Below are positions 41,809 through 49,480 of a stretch of 64,000 nt of DNA, in pieces. The number at the start of each line of letters is the position of its first letter. Within the stretch, counting starts at the first letter, position 1. A model generated the notes under the pieces. That model had not been told where the DNA came from. It was given only the letters and a program-made list of their open reading frames with translations, and made no database searches. The translations under genes were made by a program, and so were the position numbers. The stretch is taken from contig NZ_CP072801.1 in NCBI RefSeq assembly GCF_017901135.1, positions 2,973,501 to 3,037,500 on the forward strand, given 5' to 3'. The DNA is from Thiothrix litoralis (GTDB lineage Bacteria; Pseudomonadota; Gammaproteobacteria; Thiotrichales; Thiotrichaceae).

Positions 41809-43179
41809 CTATTTCGTCCCCCCTCCCAACAAACGCTTCAAGAAGCGCGAGAAGAAACCACGGTTTTCTTGCTTTGGTTTCTCTTTTTCACGGCTCTTGA
41901 GTTTGTTCTGATCCATTTCAAACAGGTTAAGTGCGCTGGCGGCAGTATGGAATGCGAATACATACCGCTGCGGGATATTCAGCGCCTTGGCGATCTCCAG
42001 CGCATTGGCTGGACGCTGATGCCACAGGGCAGCAATACGCATAACGTGAGGGAACTGCTCCAGACGGGTCAGATTGGGCCAATATTTCAGGGAAATATTT
42101 TGCTCAATATCGACACCACGTCCCAAACGTCCCCGCGCAGTCAGCAGACTGCTCACCCATACAAACGCCTCAATATCCAGCAGCAGAGCATCCGCATCAC
42201 CTTTAACGGGTGACTCCATTTGTTCAAGCTCTTTAGCGTCAGGTATATGTACCGCAAATTGCCCGGTTTGTACTGGATTATTGCACAGGGTGCGGAATTC
42301 TTCAGACCGAGTGTCCAGTGTACAGAAAGCCAACCCCTGTTTCGGCATCAGCAAGACGTAATCCTGCGAGGAAAACTTGAGATGAACGGTCTGTTGCGCT
42401 TCTCGCGCCTGCCGCCAAGCGTCCAATACAGTCGCTAATAAATAATTTTCTGGGGTAAACAGGGCAACCTCAGCCGCCGCGTGTACATCATCCTGCTCAC
42501 CGCACAGGGCTTTCCAACGCTGCTCAGCCTCTTCATCTGATAACCCAGGCTCAACCGGACGATCGATTTCTTCCAGCGGAATATCGGTTTCTGCCGGGTC
42601 AGAAATCCCTGTCGGGGCACTCACATCGGCTGGCACGCTGGGGAAGGTGGCCTCTTCGGCATCCTCATCATCGGGCAGGTTAATCACTAGCGACCGTAGT
42701 TTTCTGTCCACACGATCAGGGCGTGCAGGTATCCCGAAAGGTTGGGGAAGGTCACGAAAATGCTGTCCGACGGGTTTTTCCGGGGGGGGATCGAGGGGCT
42801 TTTCAGCAATATCAGCTACTACCGCCCGCGCAGCAACTGGCGGGGATTTCTCGCTCGCCACCAGATCCTGAACCCGATCTACCGCATCCGTTAACGCCCT
42901 TGAGGTTAATGGTTTGGGTATCCAGATGCACTGGGGTAACTCCACCTGATGCACCGACAGAATAATGCCAGGCTTGTGCAAGACAAGCTGTTTTTGCCAA
43001 TCTTCCTTGGCATCCGGGTGGTCATGGTCAAGAATAAAGGCATCAGCCTCGGCCTCTGTGACGACTTTGAATAAATTACGACCAGCGCCTGAGAAGAAAA
43101 ACTCAAGAATCGCCCGGTTATGCGGGCTAATCGCCAGCAGCGCCACTTTCAAAGGGCCTGATTTGGGGTGTTTCAACAT
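41809..43179 (-). CDS. Protein with receiver-like N-terminus and C-terminal helix-turn-helix (proposed)
   Basis: 456 residues. Residues 9-115 follow a receiver fold: LKVALLAISPHNRAILEFFF, ADAFILDHDHPDAKEDWQ, GIILSVHQVEL, and CIWIPKPLTSRALTDAVDRV with the Lys-Pro pair. An acidic linker follows (120-200). The middle part contains a beta-rich segment (VHLKFSSQDYVLLMPKQGL). The C-terminal 90 residues include a winged-helix-like RPANALEIAKALNIPQRYVF and a basic end. It is 4 bases upstream of the GTPase gene. RomR is a receiver-type partner of MglA; the parallel is inference. Confidence 0.58.
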   Translation of the reverse strand: MLKHPKSGPLKVALLAISPHNRAILEFFFSGAGRNLFKVVTEAEADAFILDHDHPDAKEDWQKQLVLHKPGIILSVHQVELPQCIWIPKPLTSRALTDAVDRVQDLVASEKSPPVAARAVVADIAEKPLDPPPEKPVGQHFRDLPQPFGIPARPDRVDRKLRSLVINLPDDEDAEEATFPSVPADVSAPTGISDPAETDIPLEEIDRPVEPGLSDEEAEQRWKALCGEQDDVHAAAEVALFTPENYLLATVLDAWRQAREAQQTVHLKFSSQDYVLLMPKQGLAFCTLDTRSEEFRTLCNNPVQTGQFAVHIPDAKELEQMESPVKGDADALLLDIEAFVWVSSLLTARGRLGRGVDIEQNISLKYWPNLTRLEQFPHVMRIAALWHQRPANALEIAKALNIPQRYVFAFHTAASALNLFEMDQNKLKSREKEKPKQENRGFFSRFLKRLLGGGTK

Positions 43180-43206
43180 AAATCCAGCCTGCGTCTCGTT
43201 ATTTTT

Positions 43207-44010
43207 TTACCATTGTTCTGATTCCTGCTGCTTTTCCAGCCACAGAGCCGAAACCTCGCTTCCATTTTCTTGTAGATGCCTAATCATGTTTGCCAGCCCA
43301 TCCTTGCTGCGCGTGTACTGATAAATGTTGACAAGCTCTTCTTCCATCGCCGCATCCGCCCGGCCAGCAATGACTTCTGTTTCCAGCAATGCCTGTGCGG
43401 TATCCACCTGACCATACTCCAAACAGGCGAAGACTTCTTCCATAACCGTGGAATACTCCGCTGTTTCCTGACTACGTTCAATCGCCAGTAACTTGATTGA
43501 TGCCGTATCCTGCCCTGTTGACAGCACTGAACCTTCGCGCCACTGCTGATACGCTTCAACACCCGCAGCATCGGCAGCCACCTGCAACCATTCCTGAAAG
43601 AACATCTCGTCGGCACGGCTCAAATCATCTTTCACCAAATGAAACAAACGCTCACGCAGCAGATGACCGGCATTACCCAAGGCAAGAAATAAGTCCTGTA
43701 AACTGCCAGCCAAACGGCTGCGCAAGACTTCTTGCTGCGCCAACAGGATGCGTTGGGTATGAGCACGCAAGTCATGCGGATAACGTCGAACATGATGCGA
43801 AAGAAAACGCCACGCCCTTAACGGCTCGGAATAGTGTTGAAGCCGGAGCTGGCGCTCAGACGCAAGACTAAAAGTTAAGGGCAATTCCGGCGGGGACTGC
43901 ACACTCCCACTGCGCAATAATTTTTCTAGCATAGTTTCAGGGTCATGCAAAATACTCAACAGGTTATTTATAGTATATTCTAACGGGATACTAGAAGACT
44001 TTTTAATCAT
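43207..44010 (-). CDS. Helical-repeat protein with FimV-like C-terminus
   Basis: 267 residues, soluble, helical and charged. The last 75 residues resemble the FimV/HubP C-terminal domain: VFACLEYGQVDTAQALLETE, VIAGRADAAMEEELVNIYQY and GLANMIRHLQ. It is the first gene of the minus-strand cluster, so the cluster starts and continues with proteins related to FimV. A start codon at 44010 is close to the divergent promoter region. Function unknown beyond this. Confidence 0.6.
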   Translation of the reverse strand: MIKKSSSIPLEYTINNLLSILHDPETMLEKLLRSGSVQSPPELPLTFSLASERQLRLQHYSEPLRAWRFLSHHVRRYPHDLRAHTQRILLAQQEVLRSRLAGSLQDLFLALGNAGHLLRERLFHLVKDDLSRADEMFFQEWLQVAADAAGVEAYQQWREGSVLSTGQDTASIKLLAIERSQETAEYSTVMEEVFACLEYGQVDTAQALLETEVIAGRADAAMEEELVNIYQYTRSKDGLANMIRHLQENGSEVSALWLEKQQESEQW

Positions 44011-44076
44011 AGTCCATAAATGCCCCTGAAAAATATTTTTCTGATGAAAGGCGAAGTTCTCTATTTGCGCGATACT

Positions 44077-44084
44077 GCTACAAT
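44077..44084 (+). promoter_or_regulatory. Extended -10 element TGCTACAAT of the divergent pair
   Basis: TGC (44076-44078) followed by TACAAT (44079-44084), about 35 bases before the ATG at 44119; no good -35. Likely drives the coiled-coil gene and bactofilin. Confidence 0.5.
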
Positions 44085-44118
44085 AGGGCAGTCAAATGAT
44101 TAAGGCGAGAGGGAGCCG

Positions 44119-44526
44119 ATGCTTTATCTGACCATACAAATTGCTTTCCTTTTAACCATTGCCAGCCTTATCGGCTTGGGAATTGGTTGGTGGCTATGCA
44201 ATAAAACCACACAAACCCGTAGCACGCGGATGCCAGAAACATCCGATAACCCTTTTGATGCCCGCTTCCGGCTGGAGCAATGCCACCGTGACAACGCCAC
44301 CCTGCGGCGCGACCTTAAGGAAGCGGAAGAACGTACAGAAAAACTCCAAGCGCGACTGGAAAACAGTTCCCAACAGGAAAGCGATGTGCTGGAACGTCTG
44401 GAAATGTATGAAATCCGCGTGCAAGCTTTGATGGACGACCTGCAAATGCGTGACGACACCATTGCCGTCCTAGAACATGAACTGGAGCAAATCCGTGATG
44501 ATGGTAACAGCAGTAATAATGCATGA
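44119..44526 (+). CDS. Membrane-anchored coiled-coil protein
   Basis: 135 residues: helix at 3-27 (YLTIQIAFLLTIASLIGLGI, GWW after it), a short linker, then an almost continuous coiled coil from residue 50 to 130 (ATLRRDLKEAEERTEKLQAR). The anchor follows the same pattern (YLxIQ, LL, GWW) as the helix-hairpin-helix protein at 36182 at the other end of the cluster. GAGGGAG stands before the ATG. Probably co-transcribed with bactofilin 72 bases on. Confidence 0.7.
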   Translation: MLYLTIQIAFLLTIASLIGLGIGWWLCNKTTQTRSTRMPETSDNPFDARFRLEQCHRDNATLRRDLKEAEERTEKLQARLENSSQQESDVLERLEMYEIRVQALMDDLQMRDDTIAVLEHELEQIRDDGNSSNNA

Positions 44527-44598
44527 TGTTTCCCATAACACCTGTTACTATCGCCCGATTATTCTGATTTTTCCAAACCCATTCATTAAGACGAACCC

Positions 44599-44961
44599 AT
44601 GACCACCAGAAACGCCTCTTCAGCCTCGTTGCTTGAAAAAGACTTGGAAATTGTTGGCAACATCTCCTTCCAAAATAATTTATATGTCCATGGCAAAGTT
44701 AATGGCAATATTGCAGCGCCGATGGATTCCCGTGCCGCCTTGTATATTCAGGGAGATAGCGAAGTTACCGGCGAAATCCGGGCACCATTGGTGATTGTTT
44801 CGGGCAAAATATCCGGTGATGTATTTGCCTCGCGACGCATTTCACTTAAATCAACTGCTCAGATAAACGGCAATATTCACTACCTGGAAATACAGATGGA
44901 CGAGGGAGCGGAGATTAATGGCGTGCTGGTTAGCATGAACAGTATATCTAATGCCCAATAA
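44599..44961 (+). CDS. Bactofilin (polymer-forming cytoskeletal protein)
   Basis: 120 residues. The beta-helix bactofilin core is visible with its periodic Gly and hydrophobic residues: EIVGNISFQNNLYVHGKVNG, LYIQGDSEVTGEIRAPLVIV, SGKISGDVFASRRISLKSTA and INGNIHYLEIQMDEGAEING. Both tails are short. Bactofilins self-assemble without nucleotide at the membrane and organise poles, stalks or cell-wall enzymes; in Myxococcus they cooperate with a small GTPase in pilus-polarity. Placement beside a GTPase/roadblock cluster fits that theme. Confidence 0.9.
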   Translation: MTTRNASSASLLEKDLEIVGNISFQNNLYVHGKVNGNIAAPMDSRAALYIQGDSEVTGEIRAPLVIVSGKISGDVFASRRISLKSTAQINGNIHYLEIQMDEGAEINGVLVSMNSISNAQ

Positions 44962-45011
44962 ACCTGTATTAACATTTCATTAAAAACTTATACACGAACC
45001 CAAAAACAGTG

Positions 45012-45176
45012 CTACGATTAGCAGAGTAGGAATCCCCATCATAGGGAAGCAAGGATTGCTCATATAGATAAGGCAGTTTTCAAGGAATAAGGAAAATTGC
45101 CGAGTGTCGCATTCGTTCACAACGCTGCTGATACTTAATTATTTTTTCTAAAGTCAACTTTTGTGGAGATAAAACA
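45012..45176 (+). promoter_or_regulatory. Promoter and long structured leader of the small lipoprotein gene
   Basis: TGCTACGAT (45010-45018) is an extended -10. From there to the ATG is about 150 bases without a gene, long for such a small product. It contains a GCAGTTTTC/GAAAATTGC hairpin (about 45070-45098) and an AT-rich stretch before GGAGAT. It may be a stable mRNA leader or a regulatory RNA. Confidence 0.4.
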
Positions 45177-45383
45177 ATGACTCAATATCGTCTGCTGATC
45201 GCTGCGCTGCTGGCTGCTTTCGCTCTGACCGCTTGTGGCGAAAAAGCTGCTGAAGCGCCTAAAGCTGAAGCTGCTGCTGAACAAGCTGCACCAGCCGCTG
45301 AGCAAGCTGCTCCTGCTGCTGAACAAACTGCACCAGCCGCTGACCAAGCCGCTCCTGCTGCTGACCAAGCTGCACCAAAGTGA
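45177..45383 (+). CDS. Small Ala/Pro/Gln-rich lipoprotein
   Basis: 68 residues. Lipoprotein signal ending LTAC-G (Cys20), then a low-complexity tail made of AAPAAEQ/AAPAADQ heptads repeated about five times. GGAG lies 7 bases upstream of the ATG. A strong terminator follows. Likely anchored in a membrane and abundant; the repeat may vary in number between strains. Confidence 0.8.
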   Translation: MTQYRLLIAALLAAFALTACGEKAAEAPKAEAAAEQAAPAAEQAAPAAEQTAPAADQAAPAADQAAPK

Positions 45384-45410
45384 TCACTAGCCGTTAGGCT
45401 GATGAGTACG

Positions 45411-45443
45411 AAACAGGGTGGATTTTTCCACCCTGTTTTATTT
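45411..45443 (+). terminator. Rho-independent terminator
   Basis: AAACAGGGTGG (45411-45421) pairs with CCACCCTGTTT (45428-45438), then TATTTTG. It closes the small lipoprotein gene. Confidence 0.88.
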
Positions 45444-45502
45444 TGTGGGTATCCCTCCCTCTGGCATAATCAAACCATTATCCTTCAGGCAGGCCACACC
45501 CC

Positions 45503-45820
45503 ATGAGTTATTACCAACACCACGTCTTTTTCTGCACCAATCAGCGTGAAAATGGCGAAGCCTGTTGTGCTACGTTCGATGCCCAAGCCATGCGTGATTA
45601 TGCCAAGCAACGCACCAAGGCACTGGGGTTGCACAAAGACGGCCAATCCCGCATCAACTCAGCCGGTTGCCTCAACCGTTGCGCCGAAGGCCCCGTCATC
45701 GTCGTTTACCCCGAAGCCATCTGGTATACCTACGTCGATCAAACAGACATTGACGAAATCATCGAAAGTCACTTGCAACACGGTAAACCCGTCGAACGCC
45801 TCATGCTTGACCCCCAATAA
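45503..45820 (+). CDS. Thioredoxin-like [2Fe-2S] ferredoxin
   Basis: 105 residues. Four cysteine positions expected of shethna-type/NuoE-like ferredoxins: Cys11 in HVFFCTNQR, Cys21 and Cys22 in GEACCA, and Cys56 and Cys60 in [27 protein letters not shown] matches the family (GPVVVVYPEGxWY). Acts as an electron carrier; partner unknown. It precedes ubiA by 11 bases. Confidence 0.88.
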   Translation: MSYYQHHVFFCTNQRENGEACCATFDAQAMRDYAKQRTKALGLHKDGQSRINSAGCLNRCAEGPVIVVYPEAIWYTYVDQTDIDEIIESHLQHGKPVERLMLDPQ

Positions 45821-45831
45821 GGGTGGCTGTC

Positions 45832-46686
45832 ATGGAAAAATTGCACCATTACGCCCGTTTGGTACGGCTTGACCGGCCTATCGGCATCTACCTGCTGTTG
45901 TGGCCTACCCTCTGGGCTTTGTGGATCGCTGCCGAAGGTGTGCCGGATCTGACTATCTTGCTGGTTTTCATGGCAGGTGTGGTACTGATGCGCTCTGCCG
46001 GTTGCGCCATCAACGACTACGCAGACCGCGAAGTTGACCCGCACGTTGCCCGTACCAAAACCCGCCCGCTCGCCGCCGGGCTGATTACCCCCAAAGAAGC
46101 CCTGGGCGTATTTGCTGTACTGGGAATCCTCTCATTTTTGCTGGCGCTGCTGCTGAATGGCCTGACCATTGCCCTGTCACTGGTGGCTGTACTGCTAGCT
46201 GCCACTTACCCCTTCATGAAACGCTTTCACCATTTGCCGCAGGTACATCTCGGGGCAGCATTTGCATGGGCCATCCCGATGGCCTTCACGGCTGTCACCG
46301 GGGAAATGCCGCCCTTGGTGGCATGGTTGTTATTTCTGGCAGCGGTGTTGTGGACGACCGCCTATGACACCATGTACGCCATGTGTGACCGCGAAGATGA
46401 CCTGAAAATCGGAGTGAAATCCACCGCCATCCTGTTCGGGCAACATGACCGCCTCCTGATTGGCGTACTGCAAGTGTTAACCCTGTTACTACTCGCGTGG
46501 GTAGGTATCCTCAGCAGCTTGGGTGGCGGGTATTGGTTCGGCTTGCTGGTGGCGGCAGGACTATCAGTTTACCAACAATGGCTGATCCGTCACCGTGAAC
46601 CTTTACCGAGCTTGCAAGCCTTCCTGAATAACCACTGGCTGGGGATGGCCGTGTTTATCGGGCTTGCAGTTGATTATGCTTTCTGA
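45832..46686 (+). CDS. ubiA: 4-hydroxybenzoate polyprenyltransferase
   Basis: 284 residues, integral membrane enzyme of ubiquinone synthesis with eight or nine helices. The two Asp-rich motifs are present: [11 protein letters not shown] and [33 protein letters not shown] at the start is typical. ATG at 45832 is used, with AAGGGTGG before it; a GTG at 45823 is in frame. Other ubi genes are not in the window. Confidence 0.94.
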   Translation: MEKLHHYARLVRLDRPIGIYLLLWPTLWALWIAAEGVPDLTILLVFMAGVVLMRSAGCAINDYADREVDPHVARTKTRPLAAGLITPKEALGVFAVLGILSFLLALLLNGLTIALSLVAVLLAATYPFMKRFHHLPQVHLGAAFAWAIPMAFTAVTGEMPPLVAWLLFLAAVLWTTAYDTMYAMCDREDDLKIGVKSTAILFGQHDRLLIGVLQVLTLLLLAWVGILSSLGGGYWFGLLVAAGLSVYQQWLIRHREPLPSLQAFLNNHWLGMAVFIGLAVDYAF

Positions 46687-46736
46687 GACAGATTCCGTTA
46701 CAATCTTTGCTTTAAAGACACTTTTGAGCTTGCATT

Positions 46737-47252
46737 ATGTCCAGACAATCCAGTTTTACCCGTGAAGAACTCCTGCAATGTGGCCGTGGCGAAATGTTCG
46801 GCCCCGGCAATGCCCAATTGCCCACCCCGAATATGCTGATGATGGATCGTGTTGTCGAAATCAGCGCTGACGGCGGTAAACACGGCAAAGGCCACATTCT
46901 CGCGGAACTGGATGTGACCCCTGACCTGTGGTTCTTTGACTGCCATTTCCCCGGCGACCCGGTGATGCCTGGCTGTCTGGGGTTGGATGCGATGTGGCAA
47001 ATCATCGGTTTCTACCTCGCTTGGCTGGGCAACCCCGGTCACGGACGCGCCTTGGGTGTGGGCGAAGTGAAATTCTTTGGTCAAGTACTGCCAAAAGCCA
47101 AAAAAGTGACTTACAAGGTTGATTTGACACGGGTCATTACCCGCAAACTGGTGATGGGCATTGGCGATGCCAGCATGGAAGTAGACGGTCGTGAAATTTA
47201 CACCGCCAAAGACCTGCGCGTCGGCCTGTTCACCTCAACGGACAACTTCTAA
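46737..47252 (+). CDS. fabA: 3-hydroxydecanoyl-ACP dehydratase/isomerase
   Basis: 171 residues, hot-dog fold; introduces the double bond of unsaturated fatty acids. The start [20 protein letters not shown] and the active-site strand [20 protein letters not shown] with the catalytic His are diagnostic; the second catalytic residue (Asp in GLDAMWQ) is present. Length matches E. coli FabA. fabB is not adjacent. Confidence 0.96.
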   Translation: MSRQSSFTREELLQCGRGEMFGPGNAQLPTPNMLMMDRVVEISADGGKHGKGHILAELDVTPDLWFFDCHFPGDPVMPGCLGLDAMWQIIGFYLAWLGNPGHGRALGVGEVKFFGQVLPKAKKVTYKVDLTRVITRKLVMGIGDASMEVDGREIYTAKDLRVGLFTSTDNF

Positions 47253-47278
47253 CAGAACGCTTCTACGGAGTATTCCTG

Positions 47279-47971
47279 ATGAAAAAGCCACTCGCTGCGG
47301 TACTACTGGGGCTAGCTGCCTTAAGCACCGCCCATGCTGAAGACAAGCCCGTTTACGACCGGATTGCTTTTGCCGTTACGGCAGAAAAAGAAGTAACCAA
47401 CGATATGCTGGCGGCGGTGTTATACGCCGAGCAGCAAGGGCAAGATACCGTCGCGATGGCAGATGCCGTCAATCAATCCATCACTTGGGCACTGGAACTG
47501 ACCAAACCGGAAACCGCCGTGGAAAGCCGCACCCTCAATTACACCACCAACCCGGTGTACACCGACGGGCGCGTCACCGGCTGGCAAGTCCGCCAAAGCA
47601 TCCAGCTAAAAAGCAAGGACAGCAAAGCCCTTAGCGGCTTGCTCGGCAAATTGCAGGAAAAACTGCGTATTGAAGGCATCAACTACAGCGTTTCCCCCGA
47701 AGTTAAAGCTGAAACCGAAAAAGCCCTGATCGACCAAGCGCTGAAAAATTTCAAAGACCGTGCCGAACAACTCAAGGCCGGGATGGGGCGGGCAGAATAC
47801 CGCGTAGTACGGCTGGATGTGCAAGCCGTTGGCGGCGAATCCCCTCCTATGCCGATGTACCGCATGGCAGCGATGTCAGCAGATGCCGCCCCCGCTGCCC
47901 CCTCGTTAGAAGGTGGCAAACAGAACTTGCAAGTCAATGTGCAAGCCGAGATTGAACTTTCACTGCAATAG
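47279..47971 (+). CDS. SIMPL-domain (DUF541) periplasmic protein
   Basis: 230 residues with signal peptide MKKPLAAVLLGLAALSTAHA. The SIMPL domain spans about 28-228: FAVTAEKEVTNDMLAAVLYA, ESRTLNYTTNPVYTDGRVTG, WQVRQSIQLKSKD, and ALIDQALKNFKDRAEQLKAG. Function of the family is not settled (one member, YggE, relates to oxidative stress). The ribosome binding site GGAG stands before ATG. Confidence 0.82.
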   Translation: MKKPLAAVLLGLAALSTAHAEDKPVYDRIAFAVTAEKEVTNDMLAAVLYAEQQGQDTVAMADAVNQSITWALELTKPETAVESRTLNYTTNPVYTDGRVTGWQVRQSIQLKSKDSKALSGLLGKLQEKLRIEGINYSVSPEVKAETEKALIDQALKNFKDRAEQLKAGMGRAEYRVVRLDVQAVGGESPPMPMYRMAAMSADAAPAAPSLEGGKQNLQVNVQAEIELSLQ

Positions 47972-47976
47972 CGTTA

Positions 47977-48000
47977 GTATGTTGCGCTTTTCGCACATAC
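47977..48000 (+). promoter_or_regulatory. Hairpin just upstream of the L31B gene
   Basis: GTATGTTGCG (47977-47986) pairs with CGCACATAC (47992-48000), 9 bp with one bulged T, ending 12 bases before the ribosome binding site. Ribosomal-protein leaders for L31 exist in several phyla, so autoregulation is a possibility; no consensus was checked. Confidence 0.35.
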
Positions 48001-48022
48001 CGAATAACTTGAGGATTTCAAC

Positions 48023-48274
48023 ATGAAGCCCGGCATTCATCCAAACTACAGAGAAGTCGTCTTTCAAGACCTGACTAGCGGCTTCGCGTTTCTGACCCGC
48101 TCCACGGTCAACACCCGTGAAAACATTGCTTGGGAAGACGGCAAAGAATACCCACTGGTCAAAGTGGAAATTTCTAGCCAATCTCACCCGTTCTACACCG
48201 GCAAGCAAGCTGTTAATACAACTGCTGGTCGCGTGGAAAAGTTCAAGAACCGTTATGCTCGTGGCGGCAAGTAA
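48023..48274 (+). CDS. rpmE2: 50S ribosomal protein L31 type B
   Basis: 83 residues. [20 protein letters not shown] and [13 protein letters not shown], then [15 protein letters not shown] and [13 protein letters not shown] are L31 signatures. The zinc CxxC pairs of type A are absent, so this is the zinc-independent form, commonly induced under zinc limitation. A terminator follows. Confidence 0.95.
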   Translation: MKPGIHPNYREVVFQDLTSGFAFLTRSTVNTRENIAWEDGKEYPLVKVEISSQSHPFYTGKQAVNTTAGRVEKFKNRYARGGK

Positions 48275-48310
48275 GCCCTAGCAGACTGTTCGAGAATCAT
48301 GCATTATTAA

Positions 48311-48337
48311 AAGGCGCTCGCAAGAGCGCCTTTTTTG
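48311..48337 (+). terminator. Rho-independent terminator of rpmE2
   Basis: AAGGCGCTC (48311-48319), loop GCAA, GAGCGCCTT (48324-48332), then a T-run. Confidence 0.9.
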
Positions 48338-48357
48338 TTTGTGATGGAGAATCAATA

Positions 48358-49341
48358 ATGCGGCTAACCACTCTATTTACTAGCATCCTCCTCAGCAGCG
48401 CAGTTGTGCTGGGTGGATGTTCCGCCAACCCAGTATCCGGCAAAAACGAACTTGCCCTCATGTCAGAGGCAGAAGAAATTCAGACCGGTCAACAAGCTCA
48501 TCAGGAAATGCTTGCGAAAAGCCCCCCCTACCAGAACGCAGCACTCCAAGCCTACGTCAGCCGGGTTGGGCAACTCATGGCGGCACAAAGCCCCCGCCAG
48601 AATATACGTTTTACCTTTACCGTACTGGATGACGTAGCAGTCAATGCTTTTGCCTTACCCGGTGGCTATGTCTATATCACCACTGGTTTAATGGCCTACT
48701 TGAATTCCGAGGCTGAACTTGCCGGGGTATTGGGGCATGAAATCGGTCACGTCTCAGCACGTCACAATGTCAGCCAAGCCTCATGGAGTACGGTGGGTGG
48801 CATTCTCACCACGATGGCAGGTGAACAACTGGGCAATAAAGAATTATTTAACACCATCGGCGAACTTGGTCTGAACAGTTACAGCCGTAATCAAGAACTT
48901 GATGCCGACGGGCTGGGGGCACAATTCCTCGCCCGTGCCGGTTATGACCCTGCCAACATGGCGAACGTCATTGCTACCCTGCAAGCCTACGATCAATTCA
49001 ATGGCAATACCTCTGACTCTTACCGCGACCTGTTTTCCACCCACCCTAACAATGACGTGCGCCTGCAACAACTGATCAGTCAAGCACGCCAATACGGCGG
49101 CGGTGGGCGCGACCCCGGTCGTGAAACCTACTTGCGCCAACTGGAAGGCTTGCGCCTGCCACTGGGTAACGGGCAAACCGTACAGGTACGGCTGATCACA
49201 GCAAGCCCCGGCGATAATTTTACCACATTGGCGCAATCCAGCCGCCTGAGCAACAACGCCGCCGCACATTTGCGGGTACTGAACGGCCTATACCCGAACG
49301 GCGAACCTAGCCCCGGCCAATTACTCAAGACCATACATTGA
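48358..49341 (+). CDS. M48-family metalloprotease lipoprotein (BepA/YggG-like)
   Basis: 327 residues. Lipoprotein signal with lipobox LGGC-S near residue 20. The zinc motif HEIGHVSARH is present and the third ligand Glu lies in NQELDADGLGAQFLARAGYDP. The C-terminal 100 residues are a LysM-like or PDZ-like extension ending in LLKTIH. Likely periplasmic, with a role in outer membrane protein quality control. The stop TGA at 49339-49341 coincides with the end of a TnpB element, so the original C-terminus may have been changed by insertion. Confidence 0.87.
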   Translation: MRLTTLFTSILLSSAVVLGGCSANPVSGKNELALMSEAEEIQTGQQAHQEMLAKSPPYQNAALQAYVSRVGQLMAAQSPRQNIRFTFTVLDDVAVNAFALPGGYVYITTGLMAYLNSEAELAGVLGHEIGHVSARHNVSQASWSTVGGILTTMAGEQLGNKELFNTIGELGLNSYSRNQELDADGLGAQFLARAGYDPANMANVIATLQAYDQFNGNTSDSYRDLFSTHPNNDVRLQQLISQARQYGGGGRDPGRETYLRQLEGLRLPLGNGQTVQVRLITASPGDNFTTLAQSSRLSNNAAAHLRVLNGLYPNGEPSPGQLLKTIH

Positions 49342-49480
49342 CATCCTCCCCTCCCTAAAGGACGAGGATTCCTCCTGCGAGACGGCTATGCCCAGCCGCG
49401 AGAATGTTGCGGGCTGCATTGACATCTCTGTCGTGCAGCGTGCCACAGTTGGCACACATCCACTCCCTTATTCCAAGCCC
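49342..49480 (-). ncRNA. Predicted omegaRNA (reRNA) at the tnpB 3' end
   Basis: TnpB elements make a guide RNA from the 3' end of the gene and the right end. The hairpin-bearing 3' part of tnpB and the GGGGAGGATGTCAA end fit this. The guide would be taken from the flank, TGTATGGTCTTGAGTAATTG on the minus strand, i.e. the end of the M48 gene. The 5' limit given is arbitrary. Confidence 0.4.

Noticed and set aside
45240-45375. CRISPR-like short repeats
   Set aside because: The repetition is a coding heptad (AAPAAEQ) in a lipoprotein, without spacers.
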